From Thysanoteuthis rhombus (Eukaryota > Mollusca > Cephalopoda > Oegopsida > Thysanoteuthidae): a stretch of 64,000 nucleotides of DNA. The translations under genes were made by a program, and so were the position numbers. Below the pieces are notes generated by a model that did not search any database, had not been told where the DNA came from, and worked only from the letters and a program-made list of their open reading frames with translations. This document shows, piece by piece, positions 11,411-22,794 of the stretch. Numbering within the stretch: the stretch's first letter is position 1; each line of letters begins with the position of its first letter. Where the stretch lies: the NCBI GenBank assembly GCA_963457665.1, contig OY735237.1, positions 8,796,240-8,860,239 of the forward strand, read 5' to 3'.

Positions 11411-11615
11411 TCCCTTAGTTTGTGTCCAGTTCAATCGAGCATGCACCCCGAGTTGTAAGTCCACATTTAGAACCAATAACATCTGAAGAAGGCTGGAGGG
11501 TACATGGCCAAAATGTTTTTTTAAAAAAAGATGAACACATAGACAAGGAAAGTAGTCCAACTGTATCATACACAATCATTTGTCTAATAGTCTGGCATGT
11601 ACGGTATATCGATTG
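11411..11615 (+). repeat. Repeat shared with the interior of the pogo-like element
   Basis: GTCCAGTTCAATCGAGCATG and the following AGAAGGCTGGAGGGTACATG match 9806-9945. Two frames on opposite strands are open here (84 and 64 codons), but both copies are diverged and no protein family is recognised. Confidence 0.6.
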
Positions 11616-11864
11616 AAGCAATAGTTCCCTTATTGGTTTTGAGCATGGAATGTGCAATGTACAAAACACTGGATTAATGTACTTGCATATTTATCTATTT
11701 TCATAAATTCTGAATTATGTTACGAAAGAAGGCATTTTTGATAAATTATGATAGTGTTTATTATAAAATTGAAAATTGCAATCAAAATTGGATTTATTTC
11801 AACATTGTTTCTGGATTGTTGATGATTGCTGTTGATAATTCTTTAAGGAGTATTTTTCTCTCCA

Positions 11865-12615
11865 AATGCTTTGGTATTATCAGCAGCTTGAGCAGCATTA
11901 TGTTAGAAGCTTGAAAACTTCCAATGATGACAAATTGTATCTCTCTCTACATTTGTAGTATAACCATGTGCTAATTCTCTTTGTGCATGGTACAAAGAAT
12001 CGAAAAGAAGCCATTGTAAATTAAATGGTTTTGTTGAAGTCACAAGAGTAGCTTTGGGAAAAGTAAGACTCAAAAACATCTGGAAAAGTGCTGGACAAAT
12101 ATTTGAAGAGGGGAAAAATGTGTTCAAATCCTGACAGGAAAACAGTTGTCGAACTGATGGATACTTTCTACAGCAAAGTTGAAGGAGAAGCATCACATAT
12201 TTTTTTTACTTACTATCATTCATAGTTGCTTACCTGTTAGCTACTTCCTGTGGTGCTACCCCAACCTTCACCAGCCAGTTGACTGGCAAGAGATGTGTTC
12301 ACTCCCTGTGTCTTTCTCCAACTGTCTCACTACCATTCAATTCTCTTTCCTGCTGGCTCTGTTTGAAGATTCAACCATTGAAAAGAGAACTTATAAGCTG
12401 TATGCCTTAGCTCGGTGACTCATAACTCTTTGCAAGGAAGAGTATGATTGGCTAGCTGATCCCACTTCTAATCCCCGCTAAAACTAATGGTTTCTTTTCT
12501 TTTGTTCAATGTGCAAACATGTATTTCACTGTATATTGAATCGGAACAAAAAAAGCAATTACATTAGTAAATCTTTAACTTTTAGAATTATTCACTACAA
12601 TGTAAAATATCGATA
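11865..12615 (+). repeat. Family G repeat, copy G2 (longest)
   Basis: It covers the region homologous to G1 (12195-12560). It also carries an upstream block (ATTATCAGCAGCTTGAGCAG) and a downstream block (GCAATTACATTAGTAA) shared with G3 at 32745-32960. It is non-coding; the overlapping frames at 11903-12418 run in both directions. Confidence 0.65.
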
Positions 12616-12763
12616 TTTCATATGTAACAACCTAATACATCAGGGAAAGAATTGATCAATATTCTCCTCCCCTCCCTTTTGGGGAGAATATTGAGAATTA
12701 AATGGCAATTTAAATGCATGTTTTAAATTGATATTCTCTCTTCAATGGCTCAAAATAGAAACC

Positions 12764-13080
12764 AGTCTGGATAGTGACTCTATAGAGACCATCACATTAC
12801 CAACATCTTTTGGCAGCAAGCTCTGTTGGGAGTGATAAATGAATAAGTTACTCCTCTTGGCTTTTGTTTGGTAGTGAACACTAAAACAGTCTGAATTTTC
12901 AAAAAACCAGCATGAATGCTTTTTAACTCAAACTTAGCATAAACTTGCATTGCAAATTGAACCCATCATCAAAAGAACCTATTCAGGATGGAGAATTTCC
13001 AAAATAATGTTTTTATAGGGAGTGAATTTTAAAATTTCCATCCCTCTAGCTCCAATGATGCAGCCCATATGTATGATACT
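12764..13080 (+). repeat. Family A repeat, copy A5, 3'-truncated
   Basis: It starts CCAGTCTGGATAGTGACTCT, keeps the CTGAATTTTCAAAAAACCAG block and the CTCTAGCTCCAATGATGCAG block, and then is lost before the CCAGCCAGACC end. Confidence 0.8.
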
Positions 13081-13263
13081 GATAATCATATTTTTCAATC
13101 TCAGTTGTTGGTTATGAAATGTTCTGTTCCTACGAGCAGACCTGCAATGATTTTGTTAAAAATGATTGGAGTTTGGATTTTCTGCTCGGACCCCCATATG
13201 GATTTGATGGTTCAACATGTTTCATCCAAACACAGTAAAGAAAGAAAAAAAAAAATTAAATAA

Positions 13264-13574
13264 TTGAACAACCGTGGCATCAGAATAAATTCTATTCATG
13301 ACGTCACTGGCATTTTCCACTTGAAAACATTTAAAATGGAGTAAAAGCAAACATCAAGAAACATTCTTGAGAATGTAGATGTTATTGATAAACCTGTCAG
13401 AATGAGGACCCCAAAAGGTCGAAAAAGCTCTCCCCCCAATCAAAACAAAGGAATCAAAATGCCGATGCCAATTTTCAGGTGTCTAGACAAAATAATGGCA
13501 CTGGAACATATAAACACATACACATATGAAAATGGATGGAACTGTTCACCATCTTTGATGGCTATGGTTGTTCA
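13264..13574 (-). mobile_element. Family B TIR element, copy B1
   Basis: This 311-bp element is bounded by inverted ends, TTGAACAACCGTGGC on the left and GCTATGGTTGTTCA on the right. The interior has GGCATTTTCCACTTGAAAAC, TGTCTAGACAAAAT and ACCATCTTTGATGGC, shared with four other copies. It has no coding capacity beyond short frames. It is a MITE of uncertain superfamily. Confidence 0.8.
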
Positions 13575-13837
13575 TATTAATTGATCTGAATATCCATCTG
13601 CCTCTATATCTATCCCACTTTAGAACTATCTTGTCACTTCCTTTTCCAAAGAATCCTTTATTCAAATAACAGATAATTTCAGAGAAGATTTCGATTCTGA
13701 TTGGAGAACTTCTTGTCTGTAAAGAAATGGTTTAGGTGCTTGAAAAAAATGATTGAAAGGTAATCCATGGAACGCAAGTCAGGTAAATAGGCCAGATGTA
13801 ATAAAGTTCAATTTATTCAGCTTTAATAATATTAGAT

Positions 13838-14241
13838 ACTGTGAACCAAAACTGTCAGCATGGGTTTCTCCAGTTTCCAAGTGAGCCTGGCTGGCTCTGT
13901 ATGTGTTGCTAGAGCTAGAGGGCCGAACATTCAAGATATATTTATTTTCAACCCCTTCCCCCTCAAGTGAGTCTTTTTCTTTTTTTTGTTTTTTCAGCCA
14001 GGAGATAGTTTGGTGGAGAGGGTTCAATTCACAATCTAAGTTTATGCTAAATTGGCCCCTCATTTGTGCCTGACTATGTTCATGCTTGTGTGTTTTTTGT
14101 TTGTTTTGTTTTTTTTATAATTCAAACTTGATTCATTGATCACCTTCTTTTTCTAATTTTTTAATTGAACACCCCCAAACCACATGCTGTCAAAAGATGT
14201 TAGTCAGATGGCGGTATCTATTGGATGACTAACCAGACATC
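13838..14241 (-). repeat. Family A repeat, copy A6
   Basis: It enters with GAACCAAAACTGTCAGCATG and ends GGATGACTAACCAGAC. The loss of the usual spacing around the CACATGCTG block makes this a diverged but complete copy. Confidence 0.85.
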
Positions 14242-15087
14242 CTATTTTTGTTCTCAACGTGACAGACATTATCATGTATCAAAATGGCACTCTTTCTATT
14301 CACCAAATTGGACATGGTTCAAGCTTTGTTTTATTTCAAGCTTGTCTGTATATCTGTGTAGATTATGTGGCCATTTTAAAGGAAGTGATGAGATATTGAG
14401 CCTTTTGTGTCTCGTCTTAATCTTCCATGGTTTAATTGATGTTGTGTCTTCTCATCCACATCCAGCCATTGTGAGGATCTTCTCCAGATCTTATACAAAA
14501 TCCATTTTTCATCACAAAGATCTTACAATGCAAAAACGAGTCAATTTTGCACCGATATTTTCTCTTCTCAACCACATAAAGTTGAACTAGACCTTTATTT
14601 TGTGTTATGACCTCATGAGAGAATGTGATGTCACCAGAGAACACTTATATTAATCACTTTTTTAAAATTCTTTTTTTTTCTTTATTTTATTGGAAGAATA
14701 GTAATTCTAGAGTAGTTCCCCTTATTTTTTGTCAATAACTATGATAATTCAATTCAAAGGGAATGGCCTGACATAGAACTTAATGGTAGGTAAGGTGTCC
14801 TTGGAGTATTTAGCACTAATCATACTTGAAATTCTATCAACGGGTATAGATGAGTTTAGAAAGAATTATGACGTTAATAACATCATTGCTAATTCTTTGA
14901 AGACTTTTAAGGATATTGTGTATTGATGTATGTTTTTTTCAATACAGATTGTATACTTTTCTTTCATACTAAAATAAATGTTAGATTATTAAACATATCA
15001 TTTAAGGAAACCAACCTTATATATGCATATTTATTTTGTCTGTGCACAGGTTGCAAATCGTGTGTACATGCACAACCTAGGGGTAGG
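14242..15087. other. Unassigned sequence with an open + frame
   Basis: A 121-codon + frame (14225-14590) begins inside the A6 end and shows no domain. Part of it is also open in reverse (14432-14644). No splice-site pair supports a gene. Confidence 0.45.
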
Positions 15088-15741
15088 GACAATATATGAC
15101 CAACTCAATGCAACATTTACAACCTATTCATTAAATGACAATAAAATAATAATGAGTAGGTATAAATTTGTCAGTGAAATGAATTGATTTATGAATTATA
15201 AGCTATTCCTCGTAGATATTCCAAAGGGGTCCTTTCTTTTAAACCTTAGCCTGCTGCTAGATTTTCCCATGCTGTATGCTTGGAAGCAAGTTGGCATGTT
15301 CGTAAATGTAAATCAATGCACAAAACTTTTTATTTTTAGATGTTTTTAGTCTCATTGGTGAGAGAGGAAAGATTGACAAAAAATATACAATGAAGTTTAT
15401 GTGAATAAACTGTATAGAACCAGAGATAGAACCATTTAAAATTCTATCTATGATGCAAAACAGTATTTACACATAAATCTGTTGTATAATGGCTTATGTG
15501 TGAAGCAAGTTTTCAAACACAAATGTATCACTGTTTATATAGTTTACATAAATAATTTTCATGTTTAAAATCATCTCCAGCCTTCCTTCGCTCTGTTGCC
15601 TCCTTTTGTTTTTTTTTGTTTTTTTGTTTTTGTTTTTTTTTCTTTCTGTGATAACATCAATATTCCACATGGTTCATAGTTTTTATTTACAAACACGTTG
15701 TCGGCTTGTTTCAGAATAGTCGGCCACTTTGAATCGTACCC
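15088..15741 (+). repeat. Family C repeat, copy C1
   Basis: This ~650-bp dispersed repeat is shared with 51225-51852 and, inverted, with 58091-58655. Landmarks are CAACATTTACAACC, AGCCTGCTGC(T/A)AGATTTTCCC, AAAGATTGACAAAAAATAT, the ACTGTATAGAACC(A/G)GAGATA block and TTTATTTACAAACACGTTGT. No TIR or frame survives in all copies. Confidence 0.8.
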
Positions 15742-15823
15742 GACCCCCAACGTAGAGGGAACTATGTTGACAAGTCTTCCAGGCAAGGGAGATAGAAATG
15801 TTGGTTCATTCATTGATTCTCTT

Positions 15824-15860
15824 TTTCTTTTTTTTTTTCTTTTCTTTTTTTTTTTTTTCA
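15824..15860. repeat. T-rich tract
   Basis: A T-rich run with C interruptions, part of a longer CT-rich stretch between 15600 and 15860. Confidence 0.7.
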
Positions 15861-16171
15861 AATTCAATTCTTGATGTTGCCTTCTGAGATAAAATCAGCC
15901 GTGCATATAAATGTACTGTGTTCACATCTGGATGCTTCAGCCTCACTGTGTTCTTGAAAACTTTAAGGATTTAAGGGAACTAAAAAGTGTAAATTTGCTC
16001 TGCTTAAGAATTCTGTTCCATTCTCACTATTTCCTTTTTTTTCTCTTTAATCTATTTATCTTTTGTGTGTTTTTCCCACTCCTGTGTTCTTCATGCCTCT
16101 ATATATATTTTTCTTTAAAATAATCACTCCCTTCCCCATCATCTCCATTCTCTTTCCCTCACTTGATTGTG

Positions 16172-16639
16172 TTAGAAACAGCCAACCAAAACTGTCTCCG
16201 TAGATCTCTTTCAGTTTTCAAGTTGCTCTGGCTGGCTATGTACTTATCACTCGCACAGGTCATACCAATGTTGCAATAGTGCTGAGAATTGAAAAAATTT
16301 ATTCATATTAGGGGGGGGGGGCTGTTTTTTGTTGTTTTTTTTTTTCATTTCTCTCTTTTAAATCACACCCCAAAATAAGATCATAGTGAGAGTGTTTAAT
16401 TTGCAATGTAAGTTTATCCTAAATTGATCACTTGGTTTTTGTCTGGCAGCATTCACATTTGTTTCTTAGAAATGAAGACTTTTATTGTGATCACTGCTCA
16501 ACAAAAGGCGAGTGAAAGTAACCCATTCATTGATCACCGACTTTTCTAATTTTTTCAATTGATTACCCCAAACATAGCATTTTACCAAACGACGTTGGTT
16601 GCCAGACAGTTTCTATTGAGTGACTAACCAGACCTTTTT
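16172..16639 (-). repeat. Family A repeat, copy A7 (full length)
   Basis: This is one of the most complete copies. It begins GCCAACCAAAACTGTCTC and ends TTCTATTGAGTGACTAACCA. It contains a G-run (16312-16321) and T-runs at the position where other copies also have homopolymers. Confidence 0.9.
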
Positions 16640-16897
16640 TCCCTTTTTTTTGTTTTTAAAAATTTTTCTATGCAGTTTCCGTGATAGTATTATTATCTTT
16701 TTTATTTTCTCTTTGTTTATTTTTATTAGTTAATGGATTTGCATTATCTCCTATGGGGGTTAGGGTAAGGAAAGAAGCCATTTTGTTTTTCTCTCATTTG
16801 TTCTCTGTTCGTCAACACCTCCATCCCTGCAACATGTCTTCTCCCTAACAATCAACCACCCGTGCTTCCGTGTATGTCCACCATTCACGTCGTTATT

Positions 16898-16991
16898 TGT
16901 GTGTATGCGTGTGTACGTATGTATGTGTGAGTATGTATGTATGTGTGTGTGCGTATGTATGTATGTATGTGTGTGTGTGTGTGTGTGTGTT
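16898..16991. repeat. (TATG)n/(TG)n microsatellite
   Basis: Interspersed GTAT and GT units end in a clean (GT) run of about 12 units. Confidence 0.9.
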
Positions 16992-17104
16992 GGGCACCAA
17001 AGTTTCTACTTGATTAGTTGTTTGAGATGAAAGTCTGCATTACGATGTGGTGGAATGGATCAAGAATCAATAGCAAGTCATCAATGCAATAGAAAGTTTC
17101 CTTT

Positions 17105-17460
17105 ATTATTTGCCCTCCCCCCACCTCTCGTGCTCCCTTCACGATTCCCTTCCGCTTCGCTCCCCCCCCCCTTTGCTCCCCTTCCTGCTTTATCCCTCAT
17201 CCTTCACCCTCCTGCTTTCTCCTTTCTACCACTCTTCCTGCTTTCTGCCTCTCTGCCCTTCATCCTACTTTCTGCCCCTCCTTTTGCTTTCTTCCCCGTT
17301 GTGCCCCTCCTTCTGATTTCTGTCTAGTTTATACCCTCCCCCGCTTTCTACCTCTTTGCCCCATTTCTCCACCCCCACCTTTTGCTTTTTGCTGCTTTCA
17401 TTTTTTTCTCTCCTCTGTAATCTTAAATCACTGTTGTTAAGTTGGCGCAGTCCCTCCCCC
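17105..17460. repeat. Polypyrimidine block, degenerate CT minisatellite
   Basis: About 350 bases are almost entirely C and T on the + strand, with recurring CTGCTTTCTGCCTCT-like and CCCTCC words spaced about 20-25 bases apart. The proline/leucine-rich frames seen here (for example 17055-17327) are artefacts of the composition. Confidence 0.8.
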
Positions 17461-17494
17461 ATTGGACTTGGTCTTTCCTCAAGTTTCTAGTGAT

Positions 17495-17691
17495 TAACCC
17501 ATTAACTGCGAAAGACAGATATTTCCGTCATTGCACTTCTGTGGCCAACTTGATAAAAATTCCATTTCATTGTGATTTTTGGCAGTTAGGTTATATCTGT
17601 GAGTCAGGTCTTTTATCTTACAGCTTTAAATAGACAAAAGCTTTTATTTTATAATGGATAACGCTAACCACCTTCCACTGGTAATGGATTA
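17495..17691. mobile_element. Small MITE (family H) with TAAYCCATTA inverted ends
   Basis: The left end TAACCCATTAACTGCGAAAG and the inverse of the right end, TAATCCATTACCAGTGGAAG, match over about 20 bases. Length is 197 bp. Single ends of the same type occur near 3057 and 57708-57727. The superfamily is not assigned. Confidence 0.6.
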
Positions 17692-17736
17692 ATTTTATAA
17701 TACCAAGATTGAAAGGCCATTAATGAACATTTGTGG

Positions 17737-17738
<2 letters not shown>

Positions 17739-17769
<31 letters not shown>
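17739..17769. repeat. (TA)n microsatellite
   Basis: About 15 uninterrupted TA units. Confidence 0.95.
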
Positions 17770-17774
<5 letters not shown>

Positions 17775-18423
17775 TTCACTTTTTGATTTTTTTTTTCCTC
17801 AGTTTTTGATTTTTCTTTTTTTTCCTTTTTCTCTGTGAATAATTTTCAAAATTCTTATTCAAATTGATGCTGATGCTGACCATGATTCAAGTGTGTATAT
17901 GAGGTATCATATATACACTCACTCTCTCACATATATATGAGAGGATCAATAAGTACATTGCTTGGCTAGTTATCACCTGAATTTTAATCTGAATTTTCAC
18001 TGTATAATGTTCAGTATATGTGATTGATATTCACTGCTGCATTTGTAGAAAGAATATGCTGCGTAAAATAAATGTTTTTTTTTTAAATTTTTATCGGTAT
18101 GCTGCAGATATATAAGTGGAATGGAAATTCAGAAAGCCATGTTTAGTAAAAATGAGATTTTTCATTTTGATGTTTTGCCTGTTCATTCTGTTTTTTCTTC
18201 TCTGAGAAGTGCTATGAAGATACAGGAAATTGCCTGTTATATAGGATCTATATCTTTTCGTGGGTGGCTTTAGTGGTTAATAATTAAATTAAGTGGATTT
18301 CAAGTGTACGAAGAAATCAGTGCAAGGCAGGACTGGGTTTTGTGTAAAGTCAGTAGGCCTTCTGAATTGTCATTCCACTCTGATATTGCCAGATGAATCC
18401 TAATCCACAGCATTACACTGGTC

Positions 18424-18461
<38 letters not shown>
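18424..18461. repeat. (TA)n(TG)n microsatellite
   Basis: TA units are followed by about 12 TG units. Confidence 0.95.
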
Positions 18462-18482
18462 TGGCTGTAATTCTTCATTTAT

Positions 18483-18605
18483 GCATGTATAAGTAAAGGC
18501 CACAGATGAGGAATAAAAAATATTGTTTTAATAGATAGTGTATTGTGAGGTTTAGTATTTGATAATCAACCATAGTCCCTCTGCTACCAGAATTATTTAG
18601 TTAGT
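18483..18605 (+). repeat. Family F repeat, copy 1
   Basis: A direct match to 20866-20985 through AAAGGCCACAGATGAGGAA, GTGTATTGTGAGGTTT and ATTTGATAATCA. It is short and diverged. Confidence 0.6.
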
Positions 18606-20512
18606 ACATAAAAAGATCACAGTGAAGTAAAGATGTATGGAATAGTCAGTGGATAAATCAAATCTGTTATACTAAGTTCAGATGTAGTCCGGGCTGAAGG
18701 AGAAATTTTCCATTTATTTCTAATTCATTTTTTATTGGTTTTGTGTTATAAATACTACACATGATATCATGGGTCACAGAAACAACTAAGTATAATAATA
18801 GGATGTTAATCCTTGAATTTTGAAACAGCTTGTAATTGACAATGGAATCTTCAATGAATAACATTTAAAAATAGTGGAACCCTCCTGTGAACTGAATAAA
18901 AAAAATCCACCAAATGATCGAAGGGAGATGATTTTAATCACAAGTTATTTCCCTTTATATTGACATTCTATCTTCTTTGTGAGAATTTGAGAGTTGAATT
19001 GTTGATTTTTTCGAATTTTTATTTTTATTTTTATCTAAGCAAGCGCTTCAATCATTGATGATTGAGGTAATCACTTGATTTCAAAAGCAATACTTTGTGA
19101 TTAATAGGGTGCAGTTAACAAATTGAGAAGTACCGGTAGCATTTACCTGTGCTATGAATAGACCTTTTCTAAACACCATCCCTATCTTTGTAATTATTAA
19201 AGATCTCAATCGATACATAAATTTAACTCTATACAGTGTTATAATTCTTGAATATCATTAGACATTGAATACACCACGTATGAATGGATATCTACAAATC
19301 AATCTGACTTTAATAGGTAAGACTTGATCAGGAGTGCTTTTTTTTCTTTTTTTTCTTTCAAATAATGCATAATTTTCAGTACTGTCAAAAGATTTGATTA
19401 CTTCACTCTAATGCCCTTGGGAGGGGCATCAATCCACTCCTCTCCCAGTTATGGGTTAATGGCAGGGTGACCTGAGTTCTCTAGACATGATAAGCAACCA
19501 GTCTAGGAGACAGACTATTCAGATTTTATACCAGGAGTGGAACCCCTGAGGCAGACAGGTTCCATTTCTTTTAATTGGTCAGGTCAGGAATTATTTGTGA
19601 TTACTGGTACCAGGTAACCCAGTGCAATCAGTCTCTCGTTACTTGAAGTGGAGATGGGCATTGCCAAGTAACTCCCTTTGCCCTCAGAAATGCCATGAAG
19701 AGAAATGTTTAGTATTGCACCCAACAATCTGCTAGATCATAGGTTGAAGTTGAACCATAATAGGATTAATTGGGTATCAAGTAGGGTGCTTGCTCATTTA
19801 CTTCTGAACCCTGAATTGGTCAACAAGGGAGATAACTCTCAAAACTACAACAAAGGGAGATAATATCACTTCTAAGGAGTGGGAGTGAGACAAAATAGCG
19901 ATTTCTTCAGAATTTTTTTTCATTTTTTAAAAAATTTGAATATTTTATTGCAAAAACAAATATCTCCTTTTTTTTTGTTGCGTGAAATGATTTGCTGAAA
20001 AAAAAGCTCCAAATTCTTTTTTATTTTGTAGAAGATTCAACTTACTTGAATCTCTGCTTCCTCTGAGAAAATGATCCTTTTAAACATATACTATTGAGCC
20101 TGATTAAATATCCTAATGTATTTTCTAATCTTTTTCATAACTAAATAAATATGTTTAAGAAGATTTTGATTTTCATTATTGGTGCCTCAATAGTACTTGA
20201 AAAAGGAGTATTCGTCTTAAACCCCGATTCACTTAGGAATGTTACCCCTAATGGTTGTGATTTTGGGGATCTTTTTCATCAAATATTATCTCCCTTCATT
20301 GTTTTTCTCTTTTTATTCCCCCTCCCTTGGAGTCATATCCTTTTTCTTAAAGAAAAGATCATTTAGTGGATCTGGAGTTGTTGCCAACTGTCCTATATCA
20401 AATAAAACAAATCTATATTTCAATATATTGTCTATCCTATATCCTATTTCCTATATTAACTCATAAATGTTCTATATTCAGATAACTTGTCCTATAATGA
20501 TTTATAAATATA
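18606..20512. other. Mostly unassigned sequence with mollusc-type motifs
   Basis: No exon was supported. A 19823-19865 pair, CAAGGGAGATAACTCTC and CAAAGGGAGATAAT, contains the AAGGGAGATAA word I associate with mollusc genomes. The segment 19430-19700 is less AT-rich and may be an old repeat, but it has no second copy here. Confidence 0.4.
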
Positions 20513-20640
20513 CAGTAGTCCCTCGACTGTTGCAGGGGATTAGGGCGCAGAGCTCAAGGTGGAATTTTGATTTCGCAAATAACTTTTGACCTCCCCCTAC
20601 CCAGACACTTTGCCATACAGTTACGAACATTGCATACAAT
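20513..20640 (+). mobile_element. Truncated pogo/Tigger-like end
   Basis: After TATA comes CAGTAGTCCCTCGACTGTTG and then CAGGGGATTAGGGC. This resembles known Tigger/pogo termini of the CAGTAGTCCCYC type, and the preceding TA fits their target. No inverse end was found downstream, so the element is a fragment. Confidence 0.45.
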
Positions 20641-20865
20641 CAACTGACTGATGTAACTGTACGGAAGCATGCTTTTTGTTTTGAAAATGGCAATTTTTGA
20701 GATATGTTCACATTATTCCTAATTATGTTTGTGTGCTTATATTTTCTATTAAAAACTCAAAAATAAATCCTGGATGGAAATAATTTAAAACATTAGTTGT
20801 GAACCATAGTTTTAGGTTTGCTGTTCATGTGATACAAGACTGTTGCAAGGAGAAACATACATACA

Positions 20866-20985
20866 TGTTTAATGAAAGGCCACAGATTAGGAAAAAAAAT
20901 ATTTTGATTGTTTTATTTGGTGGTGTATTGTAAAGTTTGTCATTTGATAATCACATATTGTCTCTCTTCTGCTATATAGGTCAAA
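20866..20985 (+). repeat. Family F repeat, copy 2
   Basis: GAAAGGCCACAGATTAGGAA, then GTGTATTGTAAAGTTTGTC and ATTTGATAATCACA, match copy 1 at 18483-18605 in the same orientation. Confidence 0.6.
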
Positions 20986-21828
20986 GAAGCTTGCTTCAAA
21001 AGAAATAAGATTAAAAAATAAACAAATAAAAAAAAATTGAAAAAATATATATGTACATATAATATTTATAATTACCCAAACCTGATTCAAAATTTCTGGC
21101 TATAAACAGTGGTCTCCTCATTTTCCTCAAATCATTTGCTTTTTGAGGAAGACCAAAGAATGGATGAAATGTCAAGAATAAGTTTTCCATACTTTGAAAC
21201 AAGACTTCCAATATTGTCCTTCGTTTGTTATATTATCAGATTAACCATCATCCACACCAATATTCATTCATACAGACTAAGTATATATCTGACTGAATCT
21301 GAAGTTGCTGAGAAGATAGCTACCATAAATGAAAATTAAATTATAGTAAAATGCTATGTTTCTTTTCCAAATAATGGAAGGAGGAATTCCACAGGTGTTA
21401 ACAACTAAGATATTGTCATTACTTGTATATTACTGTTATCAGAATATGTAATTTTGTTATGTAATCCATTACCTATGGGATATATCTATATTAACTATAA
21501 TGACATACGAAGACAAATGAAACTAATATATGTTGTTATTATATTACTTTTGCTATCAGTGCATATTCCTGTGGTCTACAACTACTATAGCCTAATTGTC
21601 GGGCTTCAGACTTGTGAGGAGTAATGAATGACAGTTATAGTGAAGGTTGAGTCCCATTCGAGCATAAGCAAGCACCTTCCTCCATTTTTACCCTTGTTCA
21701 TTACATTGCAAGGGAGGATGGGCAGGTAGAAGAGAAAGGATGAAAAATATGAGGTGAGTGGATAATAATTGGGAAGTGTAACTGTCGTACATACAAACAA
21801 GTAAAATAATTGTTTTTGTCTGTTGCAG
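20986..21828. other. Likely intron sequence upstream of an exon
   Basis: AT-rich with no repeat family recognised. The run up to 21828 (TGTTTTTGTCTGTTGCAG) is a good polypyrimidine tract and 3' splice site for the exon that follows. Overlapping frames in both directions (21011-21339, 21606-21948) lack protein features. Confidence 0.5.
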
Positions 21829-21904
21829 GCAGCAAGAACTAGTCAGACAAATTTGTAAAGACGAAGAGTGTACAGAAGAAATCGAAAATATAGAACAAAA
21901 ACAT
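21829..21904 (+). CDS. Internal coding exon of an unidentified protein (exon 1 of 2 seen)
   Basis: A 3' splice site with a pyrimidine tract (TTTTTGTCTGTTGCAG) precedes this 76-base segment, and a near-consensus donor CAT/GTAAGT follows it. Only one of the three frames is open. It takes one base from an upstream split codon and then reads 25 codons, from QQELVRQICKDEEC to EEIENIEQKH. The peptide is rich in Glu, Lys and Gln with two Cys, as in an amphipathic helix or coiled coil. It ends exactly on a codon boundary, and the next exon at 30710 starts on one. The acceptor is doubled (GCAGGCAG), so use of the second AG would remove one codon (QQEL becomes QEL) without a frame change. I do not recognise the family; helix and coiled-coil character is inference from composition. 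Confidence 0.72.
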
Positions 21905-21973
21905 GTAAGTAGATATTTTATAATATCTCTATAATTTTTCTTTTTCAATCTTTAATATAATCAGGGGCGTACG

Positions 21974-22256
21974 AAATGGGGCATACCTGCACCCTTCACC
22001 CTTAAATGCTCTTTCTGTTGGCAAATTTCTTCCAGTGTTGCCAAATTAGCCATTGTTTGGCTAGATCTGGCTGATTCTTTTTTTCAAATTTAGCTGATAG
22101 AATTCTACAATAGTCGATGAAATCTGGTAAGTTTGATAGAAATAAATGTTGAATTTTCATTAATAATTTGTCCTGGAGTCTTGAAATATGAAATTTAGTT
22201 GTTTTTAGCTATTTTTAAGGACAGTTTTAGCTATAAATAACAATGGCAACTTGGAG
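21974..22256 (+). mobile_element. Family D MITE-like repeat, copy D2
   Basis: TCCAGTGTTGCCAAATTAGC opens the copy near 22033 and AACAATGGCAACTTGG closes it near 22254, giving recognisable inverted GTTGCCA ends. The short stretch 21974-22032 before it is unassigned. It lies within the presumed intron after exon 1. Confidence 0.6.
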
Positions 22257-22513
22257 GCCTGCACACCCCAATAAAAATCATTAGGTATGCTTCTGAATAT
22301 GATGAATTTAACATGAGGTTTTATTAAATGAAGTGCGTATTTGTATCTTTCATGGTTTTCTCTCTTTTTTTTTTCCTTTTTTTTTTCTTTTTTCAGGAGG
22401 AATTTCATCCATATATTCTAGAGTTGATGTTTTGTATAAAAAATCTTGAATAATTGTAGATAAACTCTCAAAAAGATAGTGAACAATAAAATATCCATGT
22501 GAATTTGGAATAC

Positions 22514-22794
22514 TGTGAGGAGAGATCACAAGACAGCACTTGGGTCAGAGATATGAAAACCATTAGAAAACACAAATGGCAATGAGCAGGCCATGTCTTG
22601 AGAATGTTGGACAACTGCTGGACATCACGACTTACAATGCGGAGCCACAGAGATCACATGTAAAATTGTGACTAGCAAAAACTATGATGGTGTGATGAAC
22701 TAGACAAGTTCAAAACATTTTAGCTCTGCAATGCTTCTGGTGAATCTTTGGGAAAGTCTATTTCCTATGGCTAATGCTAAAAGGCCAATGAGGA
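22514..22794 (+). mobile_element. LINE 3' fragment (non-LTR, RTE-like), copy 2
   Basis: GAGATCACAAGACAGCAC, AATGGCAATGAGCAGGCCAT and CACGACTTACAATGCGGAGC follow the same order as the C-terminal coding part at 32393-32686. The frame is broken by several stops and indels. The tail is diverged (AAAGTCTATTTCCTATGGC) and the GATGAT repeat is lost. It is old and inactive. Confidence 0.75.

Noticed and set aside
12655-12696. Rho-independent terminator-like hairpin (ATATTCTCC ... GGGGAGAATAT)
   Set aside because: Bacterial terminators are not expected in an animal nuclear genome; it is a short local palindrome.
14225-14590. 121-codon + frame as a gene
   Set aside because: It starts inside a family A end, has no splice sites or domain, and the opposite strand is also partly open.
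17055-17327. Proline/leucine-rich protein
   Set aside because: The frame is produced by the polypyrimidine block, and a second frame in the same block is open too.
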